NCBI GenBank assembly: GCA_964559455.1
Contig: CAZLHO010000018.1
Coordinates: forward strand, 1-48,821
Source of the DNA: CAZLHO01 sp964559455
Lineage (GTDB): Bacteria > Krumholzibacteriota > Krumholzibacteriia > LZORAL124-64-63
Direction of reading: 5' to 3'
Length of the DNA: 48,821 nt
Part shown: positions 23,640-30,836 of the stretch, in pieces
How positions within the stretch are numbered: position 1 is the stretch's first letter
Layout: every line of letters starts with the position of its first letter
The notes under the pieces: generated by a model
Seen by the model: the letters and a program-made list of their open reading frames with translations, nothing else
Databases searched by the model: none
What the model was told of the DNA's origin: nothing
Made by a program: the position numbers and the translations under genes

Positions 23640-24881
23640 TTGGCCGATATTCGTCCCTTCCCAGGCATTCGCCCCCGTTCCGATCTCGCCGCCGAGGTGG
23701 CCAGCCCTCCCTACGACGTGCTCGACTCCGACGAGGCGAGGGCCCTGGCTGCTGCGAACCCGCACAGCTTCCTCCACGTCGTCAAGGCGGAGATCGACCT
23801 GCCGCCGGACGTCGACATCCACGGCGACGACGTCTACGCGAAGAGCGCCGAGAACTTCCGGGGCATGATCGACGACGGCGTCCTCGTTCAGGACGATCGC
23901 CCCTGCTTCTACATCTATCGCCTGACCATGGGCGGGCACGCGCAGTTCGGCCTGGCGGTAGGCTGCAGCGTCCAGGAGTACGAGGACGGGCTGATCAAGA
24001 AGCACGAGTTCACGCGGCGCGACAAGGAGGACGACCGCGCGCGCCACGTCGAGATCCTGCAGGCCAACGCCGGCCCCGTGCTCTTCACCTACCGCGCCCG
24101 GAGCGAGATCAAGAGCCTGGTCGAGGAGCTGACGACCCGCGCCGCGCCGGACGTCGACTTCACCGCCGACGACGGCGTCGGCCACACGCTGTGGGTCGTG
24201 GGCGATCCCGACGACGTGCGCCGCATCCGCGAGGCCTTCGCGCCGCTGGACGCCATCTACGTGGCCGACGGCCACCACCGCACGGCCTCGGCCTTCCGCG
24301 TGCGCGACATCATGCGGTCCAAGAATCCCGGCCACACCGGCGACGAGGCCTACAACCACTTCCTGGCCGTCGTCTTTCCCGACGACGAGCTGCAGCTGAT
24401 GGGCTACCACCGCGTCGTCAAGGACCTGAACGGCCTGAGCGCCGGGGAATTCCTGGACAAGGTGCGCGAGAACTTCGACGTCGCCCCGGCCGACGCCCCC
24501 GAGCCCCCGGGACAGCGCCGGTTCGGGATGTTCCTCGAGGGGGAATGGTACCGCCTGACCGCCCGCGAGGGCACCTTCCCGGCCGACGACCCGGTCGCCA
24601 GCCTGGACGCCGCGATCCTGCAGGCCAACCTGCTCGAACCGGTGCTCGGCATCGGCGACCCGCGGCAGGATCCGCGCATCGATTTCGTCGGCGGCATCCG
24701 CGGCGCCGGCGAGCTCGAGCGCCGCTGCCGCACCGACATGAAGGTGGCCTTCGCCTTCGCCCCGGTCAGCGTGCCCCAGATCATGGCCATCGCCGACGCC
24801 GGGGCCGTGATGCCTCCCAAGTCCACATGGTTCGAACCCAAGCTGCGGTCCGGTCTGGTCGTCCGCAGCCTCGCCGACTAG
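23640..24881 (+). CDS. DUF1015 family protein of the serine biosynthesis operon
   Basis: 413 residues from TTG 23640, with AGGAGG ending six bases upstream; the family N-terminus ADIRPFPGIRP begins at this codon. DUF1015 marks are ASPPYDVLDSDEA (21-33), LIKKHEFTRRDKEDDRARH (118-136) and YVADGHHRTASAF (207-219). The DGHHR motif resembles the ParB/SerK-type fold, whose members include free-serine kinases. The family is often beside serA and serC, as here. A role in serine/phosphoserine interconversion is therefore a reasonable inference, especially as no serB is present. It begins a three-gene operon, 28 bases before serA. Confidence 0.88.
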   Translation: MADIRPFPGIRPRSDLAAEVASPPYDVLDSDEARALAAANPHSFLHVVKAEIDLPPDVDIHGDDVYAKSAENFRGMIDDGVLVQDDRPCFYIYRLTMGGHAQFGLAVGCSVQEYEDGLIKKHEFTRRDKEDDRARHVEILQANAGPVLFTYRARSEIKSLVEELTTRAAPDVDFTADDGVGHTLWVVGDPDDVRRIREAFAPLDAIYVADGHHRTASAFRVRDIMRSKNPGHTGDEAYNHFLAVVFPDDELQLMGYHRVVKDLNGLSAGEFLDKVRENFDVAPADAPEPPGQRRFGMFLEGEWYRLTAREGTFPADDPVASLDAAILQANLLEPVLGIGDPRQDPRIDFVGGIRGAGELERRCRTDMKVAFAFAPVSVPQIMAIADAGAVMPPKSTWFEPKLRSGLVVRSLAD

Positions 24882-24909
24882 CCTGACGCTGAGTCGAAAG
24901 GAGACCGAT

Positions 24910-25794
24910 ATGCTGATTCTCATCTCCGACGCATTCGATCCCTCGTTGCCCGGGAAGCTGGGCCGGTTCGGCGAGGTCACCGAGGACAAGGAGCGGCTGC
25001 CCGAGGCGGACGTCGTCCTGGTGCGGAGCAAGACCAAGTGCACGAAGGAGTACATCGATTCGGCCCCGAAGCTGAAGCTGATCATCCGGGGCGGCGTCGG
25101 CACCGACAACATCGACAAGCCCTACTGCGCCGAGAAGGGCATCGTGGTCCACAACACGCCCAAGGCGCCGGCGATCGCCGTCGCCGAGCTGGCCTTCGCC
25201 ATGATGCTGGCCGTGCCCAACCACCTCGTGAAGGCGCACACCACGATGGCCGCCGGCGAGTGGGCCAAGAAGGAGCTCAAGCGCACGGAGCTCCACGGCA
25301 AGACCCTGGGCCTGGTCGGCATCGGCAACATCGCCCAGGCGGTGGCCGTGCGCGCGGCGGCCTTCGGCATGCGCGTGATCGCCTACGACAAGTACGTGGC
25401 GACCTCGGACAAGGCGGAGATGATCCCCTCGCTGGAGGAGATGGTCCCCCAGGCCGACTACATCTCGCTGCACCTGCCCCTGACCGACGAGACCCGCGGC
25501 CTGCTCGGCGCCGACGTCCTGGCCAAGGCCAAGGACGGGGTCGTCGTGATCAACACGGGCCGCGGCCTGACCGTGGACACCGACGCCATGACGGCCGCCC
25601 TGGAGAGTGGCAAGGTCTCGGCCTACGCCACCGACGTCTGGCCCAGCGATCCGCCGCCGGCGGACTTCCCCCTGCTCAAGGCCCCGAACATGCTGATGGC
25701 CCCGCACCTGGGCGCCTCCAGCAAGGAGAACCTGCTGCGCATCGGCGACGAGGTGGTCGCGCACATCGACACCTTCGTCAAGGAGGGAAAGTGA
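24910..25794 (+). CDS. serA: D-3-phosphoglycerate dehydrogenase-like D-2-hydroxyacid dehydrogenase
   Basis: 294 residues, the short form without ACT or ASB regulatory domains. The Rossmann motif is GLVGIGNIAQAV (134-145), catalytic Arg R218 in INTGRG, and His H266 in APHLGASS. The usual catalytic Glu of DVFEEEP is Asp here (D247 in DVWPSDPPP). Location between DUF1015 and serC points to oxidation of 3-phosphoglycerate to phosphohydroxypyruvate. Lack of an ACT domain means no classical serine feedback. ATG 24910 follows AAAGGAGACC. Its stop overlaps the serC start (TGATG). Confidence 0.9.
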   Translation: MLILISDAFDPSLPGKLGRFGEVTEDKERLPEADVVLVRSKTKCTKEYIDSAPKLKLIIRGGVGTDNIDKPYCAEKGIVVHNTPKAPAIAVAELAFAMMLAVPNHLVKAHTTMAAGEWAKKELKRTELHGKTLGLVGIGNIAQAVAVRAAAFGMRVIAYDKYVATSDKAEMIPSLEEMVPQADYISLHLPLTDETRGLLGADVLAKAKDGVVVINTGRGLTVDTDAMTAALESGKVSAYATDVWPSDPPPADFPLLKAPNMLMAPHLGASSKENLLRIGDEVVAHIDTFVKEGK

Positions 25795-26879
25795 TGAACC
25801 GCATCTACAACTTCAGCGCCGGTCCCTGCACCCTGCCGCTGTCGGCGCTGCAGGAGGCCCAGGCCGAATTCGTGGACTTCCAGGGCAAGGGCATGTCCCT
25901 GATCGAGATGAGCCACCGCGGCAAGGAGTACGACGCCGTCCACATGGAGGCCATGGACCTCGTGAAGCGGCTCTACGGCCTGCCCGACCAGTACAAGGTG
26001 ATGTTCCTGGGCGGCGGCGCCACGCTGCAGTTCGCGATGGTGCCGATGAACCTGATGGGCCCGGGCGGCACCTGCGACCTGACCCTGACCGGCGCCTGGG
26101 CCAAGAAGGCCTACGCGGACGCCAAGAAGATCGGCTCGGTCGAACTGGCCTTCGACGGCAGCGAGTCGAAGTTCATGACCCTGCCCGACGCGGCCGCGCT
26201 GAAGGCCCGTCCCGAGGCCGCCTACTTCCACATGACCAGCAACGAGACCATCGGCGGCGTGCAGTGGCCCGACTTCCCCGACACCGGCGACGTGCCCCTG
26301 GTCTGCGACATGTCCAGCGACTTCGTCAGCCGCCGCGTGCCGGTCGGGAAGTTCGGCCTGATCTACGCCGGCGCCCAGAAGAACGCCGGGCCCGCCGGCG
26401 TGGCCGTGGTCATCATCCGCGAGGATCTGCTCGAGCGCAGCTCCGCGGACCTGCCGGCCTACCTGAGCTACGCCACCCACGCGCCCAAGGACTCGATGTA
26501 CAACACGCCGCCGGTCTTCCCCATCTACATGATGATGAAGACCCTGAAGTGGCTGGAGGCCCAGGGCGGCCTGCCCGCGGCCGAGAAGCTGGCCGCCGAG
26601 CGCTCCGGGCTGATCTACGGCGCGATGGCCCGCAACGCCGGCTTCTACAGCTGCCCCGTTGACGCGAAGTGCCGCTCGCTGATGAACGTGGTCTTCCGCC
26701 TGCCCAGCGAGGATCTGGAGAAGCAGTTCGTCGCCGAGGCGCTGGCCGCCGGCATGAGCGGCCTCAAGGGCCACCGCAGCGTCGGCGGCTGCCGGGCGTC
26801 GGTCTACAACGCCATGCCCGTCGCGGGCGCGAAGGCGTTGGCGGACTTCATGGACGAGTTCGCGCGGAAGAACGGGTAG
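25794..26879 (+). CDS. serC: Phosphoserine aminotransferase
   Basis: 361 residues, class V aminotransferase. YNFSAGPCTLP at the N-terminus, FLGGGATLQFAMVPMNL, TSNETIGGVQWPDFP, and the PLP lysine K196 in IYAGAQKNAGPAG are all canonical; GLKGHRSVGGCRASVYNAM closes the active site. It converts phosphohydroxypyruvate and glutamate to phosphoserine and 2-oxoglutarate. The start shares its A with the serA stop, giving tight coupling. A large hairpin lies 39 bases downstream. Confidence 0.96.
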   Translation: MNRIYNFSAGPCTLPLSALQEAQAEFVDFQGKGMSLIEMSHRGKEYDAVHMEAMDLVKRLYGLPDQYKVMFLGGGATLQFAMVPMNLMGPGGTCDLTLTGAWAKKAYADAKKIGSVELAFDGSESKFMTLPDAAALKARPEAAYFHMTSNETIGGVQWPDFPDTGDVPLVCDMSSDFVSRRVPVGKFGLIYAGAQKNAGPAGVAVVIIREDLLERSSADLPAYLSYATHAPKDSMYNTPPVFPIYMMMKTLKWLEAQGGLPAAEKLAAERSGLIYGAMARNAGFYSCPVDAKCRSLMNVVFRLPSEDLEKQFVAEALAAGMSGLKGHRSVGGCRASVYNAMPVAGAKALADFMDEFARKNG

Positions 26880-26917
26880 GGACGGGGGAGGGGGACGCAC
26901 CCCGCTCCCTGCAGGAC

Positions 26918-26948
26918 GACGGGACGGTCCTTCCTGGACCGTCCCGTC
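26918..26948 (+). terminator. 13-bp hairpin after serC, possible terminator
   Basis: GACGGGACGGTCC, loop TTCCT, GGACCGTCCCGTC, followed only by TTG. The stem is perfect; the poor T tract means it may be a repeat-associated hairpin rather than a true intrinsic terminator. Confidence 0.5.
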
Positions 26949-26960
26949 TTGCGTTCGGGC

Positions 26961-26983
26961 CGCTCCGGCATCCTGCCTCCCGC
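26961..26983 (+). repeat. Dispersed 23-base repeat, copy 2
   Basis: Identical to copies 1 and 3. It begins 16 bases after the GGTCC-TTCCT-GGACC hairpin stem core ends at 26945. Confidence 0.6.
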
Positions 26984-27019
26984 CCGGCGCCGCGAACCCG
27001 CGTCGCGAGGGGACACGCC

Positions 27020-27040
27020 GGCGGTCCATCCTGGACCGCC
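27020..27040. repeat. Repeat-associated hairpin
   Basis: GGCGGTCC, loop ATCCT, GGACCGCC, closely related to the hairpin at 26918-26948 (shared GGTCC-wTCCT-GGACC) and again followed, 18 bases on, by the 23-base repeat. The two hairpin-plus-repeat units form an imperfect direct duplication of about 97 bases. Confidence 0.55.
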
Positions 27041-27057
27041 CGCGCTCCCGCTCCGGT

Positions 27058-27080
27058 CGCTCCGGCATCCTGCCTCCCGC
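27058..27080 (+). repeat. Dispersed 23-base repeat, copy 3
   Basis: Third identical copy; followed by CTCCGCGA as in copy 1 at 22876. Confidence 0.6.
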
Positions 27081-27124
27081 TCCCTCCGCGAGCCCCTCGC
27101 GCACGCGGGTTCGCGACGCCGCAG

Positions 27125-27155
27125 AAAAAAAGGGCGGCGCCCGGCGGCGCCGCCC
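27125..27155 (-). terminator. Intrinsic terminator of the nfnAB operon
   Basis: On the minus strand a ten-base-pair perfect stem (GGGCGGCGCC with GGCGCCGCCC, loop GCCG) is followed by seven T. It lies 33 bases past the nfnB stop. This is the clearest terminator in the window. Confidence 0.88.
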
Positions 27156-27187
27156 TCGTCGTTCGCGTTCCGGTCGATGACGCCGGA

Positions 27188-28645
27188 TCAGACCTCCACC
27201 GTCGGCCGGGCGCTGCCCGTCGTCAGGTAGCTGTGGATCGAGTCGGCGGCCACGCGGCCGGCGCCCATGGCCAGGATCACCGTCGCGCCGCCGGTGACGA
27301 TGTCGCCGCCGGCCCAGACGTTGTCCAGGTTGGTCTGCATCGTCTCCTGCATGGTGACGATGGTGCCGCGCTTCTTGTTCAGCTCCAGCTCGGGGCAGTC
27401 CGCGGTCAGGACCGGGTTCGGGCCCTGGCCGATGGCCACGACCACGGTGTCCACGTCCCACGTCTTGAAGGCGCCCTCGATGGGCACGGGACGGCGACGG
27501 CCGCTGTCGTCGGGCTCGCCCAGCTCCATCTGCTGGCACTTGATCGCCTTCACGGCGCCGTGCTCGTCGCCCAGGATCTCGACCGGAGAGTGCAGCAGCT
27601 GGAAGTCGATGAACTCCTCGGCGGCGTGGTGCGACTCCTCGATCCGGGCGGGCAGCTCGGCCTTGGTCCGGCGGTAGATCAGGTAGACGTGATCCGGGTT
27701 CAGGCGCTTGGCCGTACGGGCCGAGTCCATGGCCACGTTGCCGCCGCCGATCACGGCGATGCGCTTGATCTTCTTGATCGGCGTGTCCGCCTTCTCGGGG
27801 AACTGGTAGCCGCCCATCAGGTTGACCCGGGTCAGGAACTCGTTGGCGCTGTAGACGCCGTTCAGGTTCTCGCCGGGGATGCCCAGGAACCAGGGCAGGC
27901 CGGCGCCGACGCCGATGAAGACGGCGTCGTAGCGCTCGCGGATCGAGTTCAGCGATTCGGCCTTACCGACGGGGTAGTTCATGACGAACTTCACGCCCAT
28001 GTCCTTCAGCCCGTCGATCTCCCTGATCAGGATCTTCTTGGGCAGGCGGAACTCGGGGATCCCGTAGAAGAGCACGCCGCCCGGCTTGTGCAGGGCCTCG
28101 TAGACGGTGACGTCGTGGCCCTTCTGCACCAGGTCGCTGGCGGCGGTCAGGCCGGCGGGGCCGGAACCGATGATCGCCACCTTCTTGCCGGTCGGGGCCT
28201 CCTTCGGGGGCAGGACGTTCAGGTCGTGCTCCATGGCGTAGTCGCCCAGGAAACGCTCGACGCGGCCGACGCCGCCCGGCTCGCGGCCCTTGTCGGGCTT
28301 GTTCAGGTTGCAGTGCAGCTCGCACTGGTCCTCCTGCGGGCAGACGCGGCCGCAGATCGCCGGCAGGAAGTTCTTCTCCTTGATCAGGCGCAGGGCGGCC
28401 TCGTACTGCTGCTCGCCGACCAGGCGCATCACGCCCGGGATGTCGACGCCGACGGGGCAGCCGCTGATGCAGGGGGCGTTCTTGCATTGGATGCAGCGTC
28501 GCCCTTCCTGGCAGGCCTCTTCCTCGGTGAAGCCCAGGGGCACCTCGTTGAAGTTCTTGATGCGGTCCTCGGGCTTCTGCTCCCGCATGGGGGTCTTCGT
28601 CTTGGACTTGTTGAACGCGTAGCTGGGTTTGCTCTGCTCGGACAT
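27188..28645 (-). CDS. nfnB: NADPH/ferredoxin-linked flavoprotein, NfnB/GltD-like large subunit
   Basis: 485 residues. The N-terminal 130 residues hold two cysteine groups (CIQCKNAPCISGCPVG and CGRVCPQEDQCELHC) for 4Fe-4S clusters; then FAD-binding IIGSGPAGLTAASDL (about 155-169) and NADP-binding AVIGGGNVAMDSARTA (about 295-310), ending in NVWAGGDIVTGGATVILAMGAGR. This layout fits glutamate synthase small subunits and the NfnB/SudA subunit. Pairing 13 bases after an NfnA-type partner, and absence of a large glutamate synthase, favours NfnAB, the electron-bifurcating NADH-dependent ferredoxin:NADP oxidoreductase. Sulfide dehydrogenase-type activity remains possible. ATG 28645 has GGGGGTT upstream. 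Confidence 0.9.
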   Translation of the reverse strand: MSEQSKPSYAFNKSKTKTPMREQKPEDRIKNFNEVPLGFTEEEACQEGRRCIQCKNAPCISGCPVGVDIPGVMRLVGEQQYEAALRLIKEKNFLPAICGRVCPQEDQCELHCNLNKPDKGREPGGVGRVERFLGDYAMEHDLNVLPPKEAPTGKKVAIIGSGPAGLTAASDLVQKGHDVTVYEALHKPGGVLFYGIPEFRLPKKILIREIDGLKDMGVKFVMNYPVGKAESLNSIRERYDAVFIGVGAGLPWFLGIPGENLNGVYSANEFLTRVNLMGGYQFPEKADTPIKKIKRIAVIGGGNVAMDSARTAKRLNPDHVYLIYRRTKAELPARIEESHHAAEEFIDFQLLHSPVEILGDEHGAVKAIKCQQMELGEPDDSGRRRPVPIEGAFKTWDVDTVVVAIGQGPNPVLTADCPELELNKKRGTIVTMQETMQTNLDNVWAGGDIVTGGATVILAMGAGRVAADSIHSYLTTGSARPTVEV

Positions 28646-28658
28646 CGGAACCCCCTTC

Positions 28659-29534
28659 CTAGCGGTTCTGCTCGTTGAGGAGCGCGTCGGCGGCCGCTTC
28701 GAGACGGCAGTGGTGATCGGCCGCCTCGAGCGCCCGGGCTTCTTCGTTCTTGTAATAGGCCAGGCGGCTCATCAGCTCGTCGAAGTCGACCTGGTGGCCG
28801 TCGAACTCCGGACCCTCGACGCAGGCGAAGCGCGTCTTGCCGCCCACGGTGACCCGGCAGGCGCCGCACATCCCGGTGCCGTCGACCATGATCGGGTTCA
28901 GCGAGGCGACGGTCTTGATGCCGTAGGGCTCGGTGGTCTTGCAGACGAACTTCATCATGATCACCGGGCCGATGCAGATGACCTCGTCGATGGTCTCGCC
29001 GGCGTCGATCATGTCCTGCAGGGCGTGTGTGACCAGGCCCTTCCGGCCGTAGGTGCCGTCGTCGGTGGTGACGATCAGCTCGTCGGTGAAGGGGCGGATC
29101 TCGTCCTCGAGGATCAGCAGGTCCTTCGAGCGGGCGCCCAGGATCGTGGTCACGTGGTTGCCCGCCGCCTTGCAGGCCTGGACCTGCGCCCAGACGACGG
29201 CGATGCCGATGCCGCCGCCGACGCAGACGACGCGCTTGTTCTCGGGGATGTCCGTGGCGCGGCCCAGCGGACCGGCGAGGTCCAGGATCTCGTCGCCGAC
29301 CTTCAGGGCGTTGAGGTCCCGGGTGGTCTTGCCGACCTCCTGGGCCACGATCGTGATCGTGCCCTTGTCGACGTTCCGGTTCGCGATCGTCAGGGGGATG
29401 CGCTCTCCCTGGTCGCAGAGGCGGAGGATGACGAATTGCCCGGCTTTGCCGCGTTCGGCGATGTGCTTCGCTTCGATCTCGAAGAGCATCGTCTTCGGTG
29501 CCAGTTCCCTGGCGTTGACGATCTTGTTGCCCAT
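28659..29534 (-). CDS. nfnA: FAD/NAD-binding ferredoxin-NADP reductase-like small subunit (NfnA/SudB type)
   Basis: 291 residues. N-terminal FAD-binding barrel with RIPLTIANRN (about 45-54), an NAD-binding half starting VVCVGGGIGIAVVW (about 102-115), and a 2Fe-2S site near the C-terminus with D-X-X-X-M-C-G-A-C (DGTGMCGACRV) and FACVEGPEFDGH. These are the features of the dihydroorotate dehydrogenase electron-transfer/NfnA family. With nfnB it would split electrons of NADPH pairs between NAD and ferredoxin in the cytoplasm. ATG 29534 follows AGGAGAGGC. It is divergent from folE across a 261-base gap. Confidence 0.9.
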   Translation of the reverse strand: MGNKIVNARELAPKTMLFEIEAKHIAERGKAGQFVILRLCDQGERIPLTIANRNVDKGTITIVAQEVGKTTRDLNALKVGDEILDLAGPLGRATDIPENKRVVCVGGGIGIAVVWAQVQACKAAGNHVTTILGARSKDLLILEDEIRPFTDELIVTTDDGTYGRKGLVTHALQDMIDAGETIDEVICIGPVIMMKFVCKTTEPYGIKTVASLNPIMVDGTGMCGACRVTVGGKTRFACVEGPEFDGHQVDFDELMSRLAYYKNEEARALEAADHHCRLEAAADALLNEQNR

Positions 29535-29615
29535 CGTGCCTCTCCTGGCATGGTTCTCGTCGGCGACGAATGAAAAATCATTATCAAGTGGTTTCGAGGC
29601 TGGCAGTTGCGGATA

Positions 29616-29643
29616 AATTTAGTAGTCCGGGCCGGGATATCAA
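29616..29643 (-). promoter_or_regulatory. Sigma-70-type promoter for nfnAB
   Basis: On the minus strand TTGATA (29643-29638), 16-base spacer, TAAATT (29621-29616), about 80 bases before the nfnA ATG. A GATAATGAT half-site lies in the leader (near 29575-29586). Confidence 0.45.
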
Positions 29644-29696
29644 AGAATATGTCCGGATTCCCGGCGTCGGAGTGGCCCCTTTCCGGCCCGGCGGGC

Positions 29697-29725
29697 TTGA
29701 CCGCCGACGGGTCCGTTCCTATGGT
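29697..29725 (+). promoter_or_regulatory. Sigma-70-type promoter for folE
   Basis: TTGACC (29697-29702), 17-base spacer, TATGGT (29720-29725), 70 bases before the folE ATG. Confidence 0.6.
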
Positions 29726-29795
29726 GGGGCGGTCCGCCGCCGCGGCCCGGCGTCCCGCCGGGAGAACGTCGTGTCGGCGCTGCGAAAGGACCGTG

Positions 29796-30350
29796 ATGGA
29801 AGACCTGATCCGCAAGATGCTGCTGGAGATCGGCGAGGATCCCGAGCGCGAGGGCCTGGTCCAGACGCCGGCCCGCGTCGATCGCTCGATGCGCTTCCTG
29901 ACCGCCGGCTACGAAGCCGATGCGGACGCCATCGTCCAGAAGGCCCTCTTCGAGGCCGAGGGCCACGAGATGATCCTGGTCAACGACATCGACTTCTACA
30001 GCATGTGCGAGCACCACATGCTGCCGTTTTTCGGCAAGGCCCACGTCGCCTACATCCCGAACCGGAAGATCGTCGGCCTGTCCAAGATCGCCCGCGTGGT
30101 CGAGGTCTTCGCCCGCCGCCTGCAGGTGCAGGAGCGCATGACCGCCCAGATCGCCGAATGCCTGCAGCGCAACCTCGAGGCCGAGGGCGTGGCCGTCGTC
30201 CTGCACGCCCAGCACCTCTGCATGATGATGCGCGGGATCCAGAAGCAGAACAGCTTCGCGGTGACCAGCGAGATGCTGGGCGCCTTCCAGGACAACCCCA
30301 AGACCCGCGCCGAATTCCTGACCCTGATCCAGGAGAAGGCCTGGAACTAG
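29796..30350 (+). CDS. folE: GTP cyclohydrolase I
   Basis: 184 residues from ATG 29796 with AAGGA seven bases upstream. It opens GTP to dihydroneopterin triphosphate, the first step to folate. EDPEREGLVQTPARV (14-28), zinc ligands C71 and H74 in MCEHHMLPFFGKAHVAYIP and the third Cys in AQHLCMMMRGI, plus GLSKIARVVEVFARRLQVQERMT, are canonical. The protein is the zinc-dependent FolE1 type. It serves the folate used by the glyA and purN products. Confidence 0.96.
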   Translation: MEDLIRKMLLEIGEDPEREGLVQTPARVDRSMRFLTAGYEADADAIVQKALFEAEGHEMILVNDIDFYSMCEHHMLPFFGKAHVAYIPNRKIVGLSKIARVVEVFARRLQVQERMTAQIAECLQRNLEAEGVAVVLHAQHLCMMMRGIQKQNSFAVTSEMLGAFQDNPKTRAEFLTLIQEKAWN

Positions 30351-30379
30351 GCTCGGTCCGAGGATCCTCGGACGGAGCC
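30350..30379 (+). terminator. Large palindromic hairpin after folE
   Basis: An 18-base perfect palindrome (GTCCGAGGA/TCCTCGGAC) extended by GGCTC/GAGCC around one G-G mismatch. It starts at the folE stop codon. No T tract follows, so termination is uncertain. Confidence 0.45.
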
Positions 30380-30404
30380 CGGCCCCTCGAACGCATCGGG
30401 GGGC

Positions 30405-30433
30405 TTGACAGGTTTCTTCACGGCCCCTATATA
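30405..30433 (+). promoter_or_regulatory. Near-consensus promoter of the padR cluster
   Basis: TTGACA (30405-30410), exactly 17 bases, TATATA (30428-30433), followed by an AT-rich tract that is exceptional in this genome. It is the best sigma-70-type promoter in the window and is overlapped by a dyad. Confidence 0.8.
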
Positions 30434-30447
30434 TAGAACATCTATAT
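30431..30447. promoter_or_regulatory. Putative PadR operator
   Basis: ATATAGA-ACA-TCTATAT, a perfect 17-base dyad that overlaps the -10 and the expected transcription start. A repressor bound here would block the promoter. The first gene downstream codes a PadR-family repressor, so autoregulation is likely. Confidence 0.6.
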
Positions 30448-30491
30448 TAAGTCAATCTAGACAACGCGGCCGCCCGGAAACCGGAGGCGCC

Positions 30492-30836
30492 TTGAAAGAG
30501 CCGACCCTGGAGCCCCAGCACCTGGCCAAGAGCTGCAACGAGGCCCTGATCCTGGCCGCGCTCGCCGCCGGCCCGCGCCACGGCTACCAGCTGGCCTTGG
30601 ACGTCGAGTCGCGCAGCGGCGGCCACTTCCGCTTCCAGCACGGCACCCTCTATCCCATCCTGCACAAGCTCGAGAAGGAGGGGCTGATTGCCGGCGTCTG
30701 GTCCGAGGCCGAGGGGGAGCGTCGCCGCAAGAGCTACGCCCTGACCGCGAAGGGGCGCGCCTACGCCGAGGATCAACGCGAGGCCTGGCGCCTGTTCTGC
30801 GCGCGTTTCTTCCAGGCCCTGGGGGAGAAAGCATGA
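30492..30836 (+). CDS. PadR family transcriptional regulator
   Basis: 114 residues from TTG 30492, with GGAGG four to five bases upstream. It is a winged-helix protein: NEALILAALAAGPRHGYQLALDVESRSGGHFRFQHGTLYPILHKLEKEGLIAGVWSEAEGERRRKSYALTAKG contains the recognition helix and wing of the PadR domain (family-typical GTLYPILHKLE). It has only a short C-terminal helix, so belongs to the small PadR-s2-like group that sits with membrane-protein genes. It probably represses its own operon through the 30431 dyad. Its stop overlaps the next start (ATGA). The frame is open upstream to 30405, but that would put the promoter inside the gene. Confidence 0.9.
   Translation: MKEPTLEPQHLAKSCNEALILAALAAGPRHGYQLALDVESRSGGHFRFQHGTLYPILHKLEKEGLIAGVWSEAEGERRRKSYALTAKGRAYAEDQREAWRLFCARFFQALGEKA

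Larger units (their letters stand above)
26880..27187. other. 308-base gap between convergent serC and nfnB
   Basis: No gene seen. It contains a 13-bp hairpin (26918-26948), two copies of the dispersed 23-base repeat, a second related hairpin (27020-27040), and the terminator of the minus-strand operon (27125-27155). Confidence 0.7.

Noticed and set aside
29569..29588. Full Fur box
   Set aside because: Only one half (GATAATGAT) matches; the second half has several mismatches. It is noted only as a low-interest finding.
30405..30491. Longer N-terminus for the PadR protein
   Set aside because: It would place the promoter and its dyad within the coding region and lacks a ribosome-binding site; TTG 30492 has GGAGG.
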